In this document: one piece after another, positions 15,651 to 26,729 of the stretch | Position numbering within the stretch: the stretch's first letter is position 1 | Layout of the letters: the number at the start of each line of letters is the position of its first letter | Source of the DNA: Panulirus ornatus | Lineage: Eukaryota; Arthropoda; Malacostraca; Decapoda; Palinuridae | Length of the DNA stretch: 64,000 bases | Reading direction: 5' to 3' | NCBI RefSeq assembly: GCF_036320965.1 | Contig: NC_092251.1 | Coordinates: 1,740,001 to 1,804,000 of the forward strand | The notes under the pieces: generated by a model | What the model saw: the letters and a program-made list of their open reading frames with translations, nothing else | The model's database searches: none | What the model was told of the DNA's origin: nothing | Translations under genes and position numbers: made by a program

Positions 15651-16807
15651 ACATGCATTGTTAACGAGGAGGTTCACCTGCGGACCTTCTATTCTGTATG
15701 ACATCACCACTACACACAACAATGGTCTCTGAAACATGTGAACATAGTTATCATTGATGATACACGTTCACATTAATACCCTCTTTACTGAGACATGAGC
15801 TGCATTAAGCTATCTCCACGCACTCTCATTTGAAAGGACACTAACGAGAGAGGTGGGTTTGTAGGTTGAAGACTTGGTGTTTGTGTATCTCCTGCTGACC
15901 TGACCACACACACCCAGACGTTGAGTGGGACACTAAAGCTAAACGTTTGTGCGTCTTACATTAGCTATAACTCACAAGTTGTCAACGATTAATCTTAGTA
16001 AATGTTTCATATCTACACAAACTTATCATGTAGATAGATGTTTCAGTTATCAAGATAAGTTTTATCATTTCTCGGTTTTTCGTATAAGTAGATAATTAAT
16101 CTACAAAATTTCTTTTGCCAAGTCCAATCAAGTCCTTACAGTTCCATAAAGGATGTCGGGTGAAACTTGAAATCGTGGCGATGAAACGGCCACAAGTCTG
16201 CCACGATAACTCAACTCTGTGTATGTATCCGTCAGGATCATCATCGCTCGATCTTGTTCTCACTTCATTTCCTGTTACTTATATTTTACATACTTAAACA
16301 GAAATGTTACTTATATTTTACATACTTAGATATCTACACTCATCCTACTGGTGTGGCTACGTAACGACCAACCATGTAACTACCCATCCATGAAAACCCG
16401 CCGGCCTTTCGTGCAGCCAAGCGTCCAGTTAACCCACTATCCTATCAACGCACCCAGTTACCTCTACCAGCTCAACGACTGAGGTAACCATCCCACTCAT
16501 CCACTCACTACGAGCCCACCCACTCACCCACCTTAACCCACCTGAGAAGCAGAAAGCCACAACAGACAGCCAATAGGCCGAGCAGCTTGTCTGTGATCCT
16601 GTACGTGGCATCGTTCCTCCAATATCCCGAGACTTTAGGTGGCTCTAGAGAAAGATTGTGGCGATCCTCTGGGAGCCCTGGGGTCTCAGGGGCGCCAGCT
16701 AACACGTCCTACTCTCCTGGGTATCACATGGAAGTTCACGGATCCTGACCTCACCGAGCATTCCACCCATGATCACCTGAGGTCGGCAGGTGTCATGTGT
16801 GTGCTCT
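15651..16807. other. No supported gene
   Basis: Contains the short duplication at 16274-16328. On the minus strand about 16543-16700 holds an open frame with a hydrophobic stretch and a good CAG/GTGGGT splice-donor-like end but no convincing acceptor, so it is not called. Confidence 0.45.
16274..16328 (+). repeat. 23-bp direct repeat, period 32
   Basis: GTTACTTATATTTTACATAC plus TTA occurs at 16274-16296 and again, identically, at 16306-16328. Confidence 0.95.
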
Positions 16808-16833
16808 CTTATTAATGATAAAAATAATAAAAA

Positions 16834-16895
<62 letters not shown>

Positions 16896-16921
16896 TTATT
16901 ATTATTTTTATCATTAATAAG
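16808..16921. repeat. 114-bp near-perfect hairpin with AT core
   Basis: The left arm 16808-16837 begins CTTATTAATGATAAAAATAA. The right arm 16892-16921 ends TTTTTATCATTAATAAG and is its reverse complement except for one base. The 54-bp centre is pure AT, itself self-complementary, so the whole segment can fold into one hairpin or extrude as a cruciform. It could be a miniature foldback element or an AT array grown inside a palindrome. Confidence 0.92.
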
Positions 16922-16948
16922 TAAGCCTAAGTCATATGTACCATACCT

Positions 16949-17203
16949 GATTCACAAGAACAAGAGTAAATCACTGATTCATGCAACACTGATTCATACT
17001 CTCATACTGAACTGTGAACCATGCTGTCAAGCTGAATCATCCCTGTGAATCACCATAAGTCACATTCTTCCCACAGACTCACAAAATCAACAACGAGTCG
17101 CTTTATGAAGCACCGATTCATAATGTCACACCAAACACTGATTCGAGCAACCCCATTGACTCACCGGTTATTAAACCTGATTCACAAGGGCAACCGTGAT
17201 TCA
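16949..17203 (+). repeat. Cluster of TGATTCA motifs, degenerate repeat
   Basis: GATTCA or its close form occurs on the + strand near 16949, 16976, 16991, 17115, 17140 (GATTCG), 17179 and 17198, and GAATCA near 17035 and 17047. The first and seventh share the longer context CCTGATTCACAAG. Spacing is irregular, so this is probably a decayed tandem repeat. The motif resembles AP-1-type sites, but function is not shown. Confidence 0.55.
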
Positions 17204-17289
17204 CTATACATAATAGCCAGTAACCAGGCCCTTCCCTCCCAGGTAGGTACCATAACAAGAGGTATGGTTCCGAGAACTGTTTCATCAGG

Positions 17290-17860
17290 ATGTTCGGATC
17301 CTCTGACTCATTTCCTCCACTCCCTCCGTCCTTTTTCGTCTTTCGAACTGACTGTCGACTTCTTCCTATCTGTCTAAAGTTGAATCAAAATCTCACTGTC
17401 TTATTTCTTTCTTGTTTCTCTCTCTATTTCGTAAGTTTTCTAGTTCTGTTTGCCTTATTTTCACCTTTCTCATTTCTTGGTTATTTTTTCTGTGCCATTT
17501 CATCTCTTTTTTATTTCAGTTTCCCTTTCAATATTGTGTATTAGCTTAATGATATTTTCTCTCGTTTGATTTCGTTCTGTTCTCTTCTGCCCATGTTCCT
17601 CAGTATCTCCTCTTGTAGATTTGCTCTGTTTTTTATTTCATTCTACCTCTTTCTCTGTTATTCTCTTTATCATCTACTTGCTGTTACTGTATTTTTCTCT
17701 TCACTTTTCTGCATGTTTCCTTCAGTTCTCATTTCCATTCATCCAATGTTTTCTGATGCGTCAGTATCTGTCTTGCTCTCTGTATATCTTTCCCTATTTC
17801 TATGTGGCTTTATACCTTCGTCTCGACTGTTCCACATACATGTCATCCTTCAGAAATGAT
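17290..17860 (+). other. Pyrimidine-rich low-complexity stretch
   Basis: The + strand is dominated by T and C in mixed order. It gives several hydrophobic Phe/Ser/Leu open frames with no family signature, read here as composition rather than genes. Confidence 0.6.
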
Positions 17861-18627
17861 AGTTTGGTTCCATTTACCTCAATGGTTAGAAATTAAACCT
17901 TTCAACTTAGTCATCTGCATGCTATAAGAAACGTGCTGATCTTCTCTGTTCAGTACATTGCTTAACTCTGTTCCTACCAAGCTCTTGAAAGACAATTTTC
18001 TGTCCTTCATTTCAATGGACAGAGTCTCCTTGCTAATGAAAGCCCTTTCATCCCTCACTTGCTGCACCTTCTAACAAATTCTGAAATTTATGAGCATTTC
18101 AGCATTTTCACTTTGCACTTTGCAGAGTTTGAAAACATTACTTACAACCCCCTACCACTTAAAGCACTTTCCAGCACTCCATAGCAACGTCACACGACAT
18201 TAAGGCTCTTTCGAACATTCCTTACCCTTTGCTAATACTCTTAACAACTTCGCAGGATTTTCCAGCACTTATCACCCAACTATTTCCTCACCAGATGTTG
18301 AGTAACGCAAGAGTCTGGGGCACACAGTCAGGCTGGGGCAGAAGGAGGAGGAAGCGGAGGACAAGGGACAAAGGATATTTCAGAGGCTCCTGCGGAAATG
18401 AGCGTGGCGAGTATTTCAACAGCGTTTCTCGTAGACAGCGCTGTCGTGAGGGGCGCTATGCACAGAAGGCAGCGCGCATGAAGAAGGCTCACGTTGACGT
18501 AGACAAATATTTCGTAAATTATACGAAAATTTAAGAGGTAATGGCCGGAGAGGAATCCGTGGTTCATGATCCTCGCCTGTCGTGATGAAAAGAAGAAGAA
18601 GGAAGCCACTGGTCAAAGATCTTTTGT

Positions 18628-18812
18628 TTATACTTCCATCCTTCTTACTCGGCGTAATGTCTCACGTACCGTTGTTCCATCTCTAATTTGGTCTCCACAT
18701 CGTCCCCTTTACTTCTGACACACACATCCTCTTTTATCAACCTGTCCTCACCCATTCTCTCCATATGACCAGACCACATCAGCACACTATCTTCAGCCTT
18801 CTCAAACCATCG
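18628..18812 (-). pseudogene. RTE-like LINE C-terminal tail, decayed
   Basis: On the minus strand one frame reads FEKAEDSVLMWSGHMERMGE followed by DRLIK and, after a frameshift, CVSEVKG. This matches the C-terminal end typical of RTE-type non-LTR retrotransposon proteins in arthropods (an RAEEGVLKWFGHMERM-like pattern, then a basic stretch). Only the last 60 or so codons remain and the frame changes within them. No reverse-transcriptase core is beside it. The function was copying and insertion of the element; this piece cannot do that. Confidence 0.72.
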
Positions 18813-18889
18813 TCCTTAAGTGTGTTATATTTATCGGTGAACGCCGTCTAAAGCGCCGCTCGTTCTCCAAGGCCTGTTTCAAGTGGTAA

Positions 18890-19130
18890 CTTTGTGGACC
18901 ATATTTTTCAAAGGGCCTTTTATATGTCAGTGATAACAGTGAACACTATCAACTTGGTGCACAGCAGTGCAGACTGCTCAGTGGACAGTGACGCACGGAC
19001 GTCCAGCAGTGCAGAATGCTCAGTGGACAGTGACGTTCTCCAGGGTGTGGCCTGCTCCACGTACGTGCCATGGACACCACACTTCCCAAGTGTGTTGTAT
19101 ATGTTCATGAAAACTGAGCACTTTATCCAG
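18890..19130 (+). repeat. Diverged duplication with inner 42-bp repeat
   Basis: AGCAGTGCAGACTGCTCAGT plus GGACAGTGACG at 18963 recurs at 19005 with one change: period 42, exactly 14 codons. Outside it, a block near 18893-18953 (TGGACCATATTTTTCAAAGG ...) resembles a block near 19069-19129 (TGGACACCACACTTCCCAAG ...). A 113-codon open frame spans both, but no protein family is recognisable. Confidence 0.6.
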
Positions 19131-19235
19131 AGCTTTCTCTCCCTTCTCGCGCTCTCCCAAGGAGTGCTGGAGTTATCGCCTTATCCTCCCACTTCAAAGG
19201 AAATCGATGTTTTTCATTATTTCCTGCGCCCGTGA

Positions 19236-20490
19236 ATCACGCCCCAGCGCACGTACACGGACAGCAAAAACCAGCCGGAACACGGACGCCCTTAGCTAGC
19301 CGGCACACGAACAAGATTAGCCAACCGACTCAGAAACACAGACGTTTGTTCATGCATATGATAATGTATATGATACATACGACAACGCATGAAAATGAAC
19401 ATAAACTATATAATGATATTCTGCAAGCTATTTTTTTACGATGATTGTACGATCATATTTGCTGCGAGATGCATAGACGAGGTTACATGTTTCTTAAGAT
19501 CTTACCTGAGGAAGTATTCGAATCTTGGGAGTATCTATGTATACGTGAATCAGTTTAATGTTTCTGTCTATTTTTTATGCTGATATGAAAGTTCATTTCC
19601 TCGCCTCATAACAGCTTGACTCCTAGTCGAAGTTGGAAGTTGAGCTAAATATAACATATCTTTAGCTAAAATATCAAATGATGCTGGTTCTGTTCTGCGT
19701 CACCTGAATTGCCTCTGATTCTGCCACATATGAGCAACATTCATCGTCTGGTTTTAGAAACCCGAATGAGCGAGGAACAGCTTAAAACAAATTCTGGAGT
19801 GAGACTCCCGCAATTACACCCTTTATGTTCCTATACCAACGACCACGCTCCCATTCCTCATACTTCAAGCCAGTGTCAACCGCTCATTAAACATTTCTCA
19901 CGTGAACGAAGCCATGAAACTAGGCGACGAAATGCGTCAAATGGGGCCTAGATTACAGGACCGTAAAGCACACAAACCTTCTGCTTTAGGTTGTAACGTT
20001 TGTGAACAAGCTTTTGTGTAGTTTAGTTAAGCGTTTAAGCTGAGAATTGTCAAGGAAGGTTCACGTCCCTCTAAGTTACCTTTGAGAATAGTGAGTGAAA
20101 ACGCTGTAGTAGGACCCTGCGCTGGAGGGAGGAGAGTTCCAGCACTGTGAGGCCTGATGCAGGACGCAGCATCGACGAGGGCACAGATGTCGATAGGTCC
20201 TCGTGGTTCCGAGGGGCACATTAGCCCAGCACCAGACGCTGGCATTTCCGGAACATTGTAGCTGCAATGGCCTCCATGGATATTGTAACATTCGGTTAAT
20301 GTTGCTGTTTACTTGGGGGCAGATGGGAAGATATGAGGTGAAATCAACGGATATGTTGAGGATGTGGCCACATGGACATACGCTTACATCCCCGTAGACA
20401 CACACAAACACACCCATGCGTATAGACAGCGTGGTTGTACTGCTATCGATTACCAGTTGGATAGTAGAAAGTAAATAAATGAGTAAATCT

Positions 20491-20491
<1 letters not shown>
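19236..20491. other. No recognised feature
   Basis: Short open frames on both strands overlap each other; none has a recognisable domain. Confidence 0.5.

Positions 20492-20554
<63 letters not shown>
20492..20554. repeat. (AC)31 microsatellite
   Basis: Pure AC array of 63 bp. Confidence 0.98.
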
Positions 20555-20556
<2 letters not shown>

Positions 20557-21282
20557 GGTCTACATCCTCACCCACACATTACAGAAAATATTGTAAAATG
20601 TGAAGTAAAGGCCATGCAAGATCGTCCTTGGCTCCTCGTACATCACGTATTAAAAAAAGCTCAAGACACAAGCCCTTCGGACTCTCTGCAACCATCATAG
20701 CTCAGACCGCCTCCCACAGACTGGGGTGAACCTTCTCCAACACTCCCGCCACCGTCAACTCCTCAGGGCCACCTGTGTTGTAGGTCTGCACCACAACACT
20801 TACCGAGCCCATACGAGCTCACACAACCTCCTACAAGAACAGTCCCATCACAACCACTGTCAACATCGTGAATAAACAATGAACACTAAATCAACCTCAT
20901 TTTCATTATGGGATATCCCCGGCATCGAGGCGGGACACGTATGGAATATATCCGGTAAAAACCCACGTCAGACAAACACGAAAAGGACACCAAACGGAAC
21001 TCCTATAAAAAAAAACCTCAAAACAAAGAAGTCTGTCGACATTTTTCTCTGGTAATCATCTTTCCCGAAGTTATAACCAATTTATAAACTTTTTAACTGT
21101 TCCTCAAGCCACGCTAAGCCGCTGGGGGGCTGGGGTAGGGTACATAGCTGTAGGATATTAAGTACTGTTGTAAGAATTTGGTAATAGATTTATTAGTATA
21201 CGAGAATGTTAGGTGGTGAAAGAATCACATGTGTGTGGTTTGATTGGTATATGTGTAACATTTCCATGTGTACATATATTCA
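20555..21282. other. No recognised feature
   Basis: Mixed-composition sequence; no repeat unit or family recognised. Confidence 0.45.
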
Positions 21283-21390
21283 CAATTGCATGTGCGACTA
21301 TACGCTTGATTTTAATGTTTATATGTATAGAAGGTTAGATATATGTGTGTCAGTGTTGCAGTAGGTCACTGTGATGCTTGTGATGTAGTA

Positions 21391-21532
21391 TTTGCTGATA
21401 ATATTAGAAAAATGAAACACGATGAGTCCCAAGTGCACTTTCGTGAGATTAATAATGTCCCTGACGATGTATTTATCACACAAAAGTGCACTTGGGATTT
21501 ATCGTGTTTCATTTTTCTTTGTTATCAGCAAA
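21391..21532. mobile_element. Foldback (MITE-like) element
   Basis: Inverted arms of about 50 bp surround a short centre. The left arm (21391-21441) runs TTTGCTGATAAT ... AAAAATGAAACACGAT ... CCCAAGTGCACTTT. The right arm (21483-21532) is its reverse complement with a few mismatches and one gap. Complementarity weakens but continues into the centre (GTGAGATTAATAA against TTTATCACAC). The 13-mer CAATTGCATGTGC occurs on both sides, at 21283-21295 and 21540-21552, and could be a target-site duplication of a 244-bp insertion. No protein is encoded. The AAGTGCACTTTCGTG core resembles a decapod repeat I remember. Confidence 0.7.
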
Positions 21533-21552
21533 TGTATGCCAATTGCATGTGC

Positions 21553-22979
21553 ATTCATATGTGCATATATGTACCAATATTTCCAAACAGATGTGTATTC
21601 ACAAGCATAGATGAACTCACCCATTTTGCCCTTCTCTCCTAGAAAAAAGAAGAGAAAAAACAAAATGGTTTCTGAATAAATAAAAGCGGATCTGTACCGA
21701 GGGAAGGGTCGGTTTCATATTGGTAAACCTGTTGGCGGCTCACGGTCGTCACACAACTTGTACGAGCCACCCATTCCACCCAAATGCTCCCACCATCTAA
21801 ACCCCCGGAATATATCCAAAATGGCTCCATTACTGCGTTCAAGAGAGCAGTCAACGCCGTCAAATTGGGCCACTTATTAACGCTGTGGCTTTTATAAAAC
21901 ATTCGTGCCAATAAAACTGCAATTTAGAGCACTTGCATTTACCTGTTGGGGGCTCTTATATTGTTTATTTCTGTTCGCGTTTGGAGTTTAAGACGGTATT
22001 TGGCTGTTGTCATATTGTAAGGCTCTCAGTGAGAAGTTTTCATCTCGCATTTACTGCGGTGTCCTGTATCACACGAGACAAAGAATATATTGATCTTTGA
22101 TGATGATGTCTACTCCGATAACACTAGGGGATTGGCACCTCGTCAACTAGTACGGTAGATATACTACACCTGTGTTATAATATGACGCTGGTGGTAGCGC
22201 TCCTTACAATATGGTTTGAAAATGCACACCCACTGTGGCACGGGTTAAAGGTGAGGTGACGGCTTATAGCGAGTGGGGTCAGTCTGCCTGGCAGGTTATA
22301 GGCCACAGTGATCATAACTTTATAAGAACCTCTTTCTCTTTAGCATCTGTAAACACGTGCAAATATGTACTCTAATAACACATGCATACGTATCCCAGCA
22401 ACATAAGAATGCTCTCGATGAGATATATGTTCTGGTGATGACTTAGTCATGTATCTGGATAAGTTGACACATCATTTCCTATACTTATTTTCTTCCTGAG
22501 AAAGAAGAAAATACTTTTATAACTACCTGGTTTGATTTTCCAGGTATCAGAACTCATGAAATATATCACCTCTCCAACACTGGACATGAATAAGAACCTG
22601 TGTTGCAGCAACTTGTAATTTCTCGACGTTATTTTACTCTGGGATTTATGCTATGAGCAATAAATCTACAAGTGCATTCTAGTTTTGTCCTCAGCTTTCT
22701 ACACGTAGCACAAAAATTCTCGCCCCTATTGCTATTCAGAAAGAACAGACCCACTTCCTCCCCTAGGGAATACAGATGCCAAGTTCTCCTGATTTATACT
22801 GCAATAAAAGTTTTAAATGTCTCGCCTAAACAAACACTCCCCTCCCCACCCCCCTCCCCCGTACCTCAAGCTCGGATTTTGGTTACTGTCTTCTGTTTAT
22901 TAACGACTTGGTGTTGGTTACGTGGTTGTGTGGTTAGTGTATGATCAGCCATGGTGAGGGATACATGTAGAAATGGATT

Positions 22980-22980
<1 letters not shown>
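21553..22980. other. No recognised feature
   Basis: Nothing recognised; 22835-22860 is a short C-rich run. Confidence 0.5.

Positions 22981-23027
<47 letters not shown>
22981..23027. repeat. (GT)23 microsatellite with one TT interruption
   Basis: A single interruption (GTTTGT) near 22994 splits the array. Confidence 0.97.
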
Positions 23028-23028
<1 letters not shown>

Positions 23029-23147
23029 ATATCTGATATCATTACATTTCTTACTGTATGATTAGTAAAGAAAAATAAAAGTACCGTCACAGGAGTTTTC
23101 TGGGCAAAACCACTTCCTTTACCACAATCACAACCACCACACCAGAG

Positions 23148-23220
23148 TTCCACCACCACCACACCACACCACACCACCTCCACCACCACACCACACCACA
23201 CCACCTCCACCACCACTGCC
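23148..23220 (+). repeat. CCA-rich minisatellite
   Basis: Two copies of a block CACCACCACACCACACCAC...CCTC follow each other (about 23153 and 23181). The complementary frame reads VVVEVVWCG repeats, an artefact of the unit. Confidence 0.8.
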
Positions 23221-23354
23221 ACCGCCCCTGACGCATCCCTCGCCACCATAACAATCACCATCATCACCATCACCGTTTGCATCACCATCACCGTGTGCAG
23301 TTAGCATCAAGTCCGTCATTACAAACAACATCAACATCACATCACTCACGGTTA

Positions 23355-23462
23355 TAACATCAGCACGTTACCATCCATAACCTCCCACTATAACATCAGC
23401 ACGTTACCATCCATAACCTCCCACTATAACATCAGCACGTTACCATCCATAACCTCCCACCA
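23355..23462 (+). repeat. 36-bp VNTR, three copies
   Basis: The unit beginning TAACATCAGCACGTTACCAT starts at 23355, 23391 and 23427. The copies are identical to within the last few bases. This is a young array compared with the degenerate ones elsewhere in the window. 36 bp is a multiple of 3, but stops occur in the unit, so it is not coding. Confidence 0.97.
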
Positions 23463-23968
23463 TTACCACAATTAACACAACAAACACAACCAGCAGTCCT
23501 CCAACACCCACTCTTCTCACATCCACCCATTATATCCCCATTAATACACGTGATCACCAATTAATCACCTCCATCTCCCACCCTCTTCCCCACCCAAGCC
23601 ATGTTTCACCCAACCTCCGTCTCCTGCCACCAGATCGCAGCGCCAAGTGCGACTAATCACTTGTAACTCTGGCCTCTTCTGTGTACCACGCCATAATACA
23701 CTCCAGCTACACTACTCTGTGGCACTTAAGGTGTAGCGTTACCATGTTACAACTCCTATTACGAGGAGGATACGTGAGATAGCGCCCAATAGACGGCTGG
23801 GTCGTTCCCTCTTCCATCCCACTTCAAGGTTCTTGGTGATATGGCGTCAGGACAGAGCAATGTATGCAGGGAACTGTAATTGGATTTGTAGTGGCGAGAT
23901 CCCTAGTTAATTGAGTTTTGCCTTGAAGATCTGTGTATGCGTGTGTACGCCCTCGTGTATTTGTATTG

Positions 23969-23970
<2 letters not shown>
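23463..23970. other. No recognised feature
   Basis: C-rich sequence grading into ordinary composition; nothing recognised. Confidence 0.45.
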
Positions 23971-24026
<56 letters not shown>

Positions 24027-24029
24027 CGC
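23971..24029. repeat. (GT)24(GC)6 alternating purine-pyrimidine tract
   Basis: A GT array passes without a break into GCGCGCGCGCGC at 24018-24029. It is the only GC dinucleotide run seen in the window. GT/CA joined to GC is a classic left-handed (Z) DNA-forming composition. Confidence 0.95.
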
Positions 24030-24049
24030 ATCGGTATGACTACTTATTT

Positions 24050-24560
24050 GTGCATTAAGGGGATGGAGTTCTTCACTCGTGGGCTTCATCTCTCAAACTT
24101 TCTTGACCGTCGCACAACTTTTTCAACTTGTGTTTGCTGTCTGTACTTACACTTTCATCACTCAGCTGACGCAGTAAGGCTAAACTCTGTTGCTATGAAA
24201 TTATCTCCTTACGTCTTTTACCTAATCTTTCCTTACTTTCTTGCCATGATTCCACTGATCCTATTTTTCTTCTATCTTTCAGTTTATATTCACTGTTGAT
24301 ACCGTTGATCTGATTAAAGAATGTGAATGTCATGATCAAGTTTCTCCTCATTCTTTTCTCTTCTGTGGTTAACAAAGTCATGACTGTAACATAGCTTTCG
24401 TAATTAAGGTACCATATCTGTTATCCTTCTTCTGAATCTTCTATATCTTTGTATTTCTCGAAGTGTTGTGACCAAACACAAATGCATATTTCTATCCAGG
24501 TCTGATGTAAGTTGTTTATGATGCCTACATACAGTTGTATCAACATACAGCCGTTCTTTG
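24050..24560 (-). pseudogene. CR1/Jockey-like LINE, reverse transcriptase C-terminal remnant
   Basis: The minus strand carries in order ICVWSQHFEKYKDI (the family's VWSPHLKKH block), RMRRNLIMTFTFFNQING (matching RRERGDLI..YK..NG), and a tail ending in RTPSP. These three blocks appear in the same order in non-LTR reverse transcriptases, after the polymerase core. The frame from 24193 to 24381 is open; stops lie on both sides. Upstream residues MLIQLYVGII fit the ILTQLYTSYVRP block. The same tail recurs at 26.7 and 58.9 kb on the same strand. The first half of the enzyme and the endonuclease are absent. Confidence 0.75.
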
Positions 24561-24981
24561 TGTGTGTAACTGCCTATTTATAATCTCCTGTTTGAGCTGT
24601 ACGAGGAAGTAGCTTTCCGCCCGTGAGGTTCCATTTCTACGCAGACAAACACATCTATTTACTCACAAAACCCATAACATGCCTTCGTAACAGTGAAACA
24701 ATAGTAGCGTGAACCATGTTTGTAGAAACGAAAGATAGCTACAGTTTGTGTGTGTGTGTGTAAGCAACACATAAATGCGCCCCTACACGGCAAGATACGT
24801 GCTCGGTCCAAACAAAATACAAAATACTGGATACATACACCGGCTGTATCCCCGTGAATAACTCACGCCAGAATTGTCTTTTACCTTTGTACTTTTTGTC
24901 AATTTGGCGTCTTTCTTGTTTCGTCTGTGTCATGAGTACGAAATGAAATGATATTTGAAAGCACTTTTGGATAAACTCTTT

Positions 24982-24983
<2 letters not shown>
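24561..24983. other. No recognised feature
   Basis: Contains a short GT array at 24747-24762; nothing else recognised. Confidence 0.5.

Positions 24984-25060
<77 letters not shown>
24984..25060. repeat. (AT)38 microsatellite
   Basis: Pure AT array of 77 bp. Confidence 0.98.
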
Positions 25061-25064
<4 letters not shown>

Positions 25065-25342
25065 TATAAAGTAACCTTGATGGTAAATTCCCCAGGAGCC
25101 GAGGGTATGCACCCACAGTACACATTACTGGTAGATATATGTAAGTAAAGTTGAAGTTTACTCTTATGATAACACAAAAGTTAGAGTTATCTCACAAAAT
25201 AAACCAGAGAGAAAACAGAATTACGAAGCCTCGCGAAAGAGGCGATATTTTGAGCTCAGTGGTGCAAGCACTCAAGGGTCATAATCACTCCAGAGCTTTC
25301 TCATTTTGGAGGATCGTAATTTTAAAGGTGAATTCTCTTTAC

Positions 25343-25354
25343 CTCTCTCTCTCT

Positions 25355-25410
<56 letters not shown>
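25343..25410. repeat. Compound (CT)13-(CA)20 microsatellite
   Basis: A CT array ends at about 25368 and is followed, after TA, by a CA array to 25410. Confidence 0.97.
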
Positions 25411-25413
<3 letters not shown>

Positions 25414-26005
25414 GCTCGTATAGAGAGAGACGAATGATGTACAGTCAGTGTGGCCAAATAGTGCGAGCTGGTAATGAGAGCATGCCTCGTTACGGAGAAA
25501 AAAGGCATTAACCTGCTCGTAGTTGTAAACAAAAACAAAAAAATGAAAATAGCGAAATTATGTTTACAAAATAAACATTGGGTATATCGTAAAAGATTTA
25601 CTTTCGACTTTATGTCTAATGTAAAATGAAATGAAAAAGGACAAATAGGCTCTCGCTTATTTTGTGTCCTGAAAGTGGTGGTAACTTCTCGACATTGTTG
25701 TCACTGCTCCTGGAAATGTTGTCACTGGAAGTGTTGTCACTATGCCTGTAAAGAACGGAGAAAACGCTACGTGTAGCATTTCCCTCACGTTCATGGTCTC
25801 TGTAGCATGACTCTGAACTGGTCCTGTGACGCACCCTGGCCGGCCAGACGGTCTCCTCAGTGTTCACCTCCTCACCTGACTGCTTCCTCACCAGCCTCAG
25901 CCCAGGTGAAATGCCCATTATAACAGGTGACTGGGGTTACCTGAGATACGCTGAGAGTGTGTTGCTCTCCCCGGTGACTGTCCAACTGTGGTGGCTGTAT
26001 GTAGT

Positions 26006-26008
<3 letters not shown>
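25411..26008. other. No recognised feature
   Basis: The 100-codon minus-strand frame at 25616-25918 has no recognisable motif. Confidence 0.45.
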
Positions 26009-26047
<39 letters not shown>

Positions 26048-26055
26048 GAGAGAGA
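26009..26055. repeat. (AG)23 microsatellite, one interruption
   Basis: An ATAGAG break lies at about 26041. Confidence 0.97.
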
Positions 26056-26201
26056 ATAAATAACAAACATTCTGAGAGACGATATACACATCAGTGATCA
26101 ACTGAGCACACGAGACCATGTTCATCAACATGCTAGAATAACACCATCTGCTCACTGGCACATACTTCCGTCGGAGCTGGAACTTGTCCCACTTGCCTTC
26201 A

Positions 26202-26218
26202 GTAACCTAACCTAACCT
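26202..26218. repeat. Interstitial telomere-like (CCTAA) tract
   Basis: TAACCTAACCTAACCT is three units of the arthropod telomere repeat (TTAGG on the other strand). It is short and internal, not a chromosome end. Confidence 0.7.
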
Positions 26219-26729
26219 GGCAGGAATAATCATGCACTTGGCTTGATATATTCTACATGATTTTCCCTTCAGAAAATAATGAGGTATGGCAGTGATTAAG
26301 GCATCGACGGACGAAATGTTGCTAATTGGCCATTTATTTGCATCAATCAAAAAATGAAAAAAACAGGAATCATTAGGGCGAGCAGATCCAGGGAGAACAT
26401 TAGGTACGTCTGTGTTGCTCAAGGTACAGCGCTGAGACCCGTCCTCAGAGCACACGGAACCCTGGAACATAGTGGGTACCCGCAACACATTGGCAACGGA
26501 TGACGTATTGGTTTGTATTGAGGTTGCCATCTGAAGAAATTGAAGATCTTACCTCTATTCCATCATGTTAAAGATGATTTAGGGACTTGAGGAAAGTATA
26601 TAAGAATTCAACCGTATTTCTCAAACATGGATGTGGAGGAAATAGAATTAATGATTTCTCTTATTTTCTCTCAGCATACTTTCTGTTTTTTCCCTTTTTA
26701 ATGACCAATATGTGATTACCTCGTTGTAC
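26219..26729. other. No recognised feature
   Basis: A 107-codon minus-strand frame (26207-26530) shows no family signature. Confidence 0.45.

Noticed and set aside
16508..16705. Minus-strand frame with a hydrophobic stretch and a CAG/GTGGGT donor-like end
   Set aside because: The in-frame stop just before it leaves only weak acceptors without a pyrimidine tract, and no family was recognised.
23355..23462. Regular direct repeats that could suggest a CRISPR array
   Set aside because: Units are contiguous with no unique spacers, and the sequence is eukaryotic; it is a VNTR.
25151..25423. PRERGDI phrase resembling the LINE RRERGDL block
   Set aside because: Nothing before or after it fits the LINE order, so it is taken as chance.
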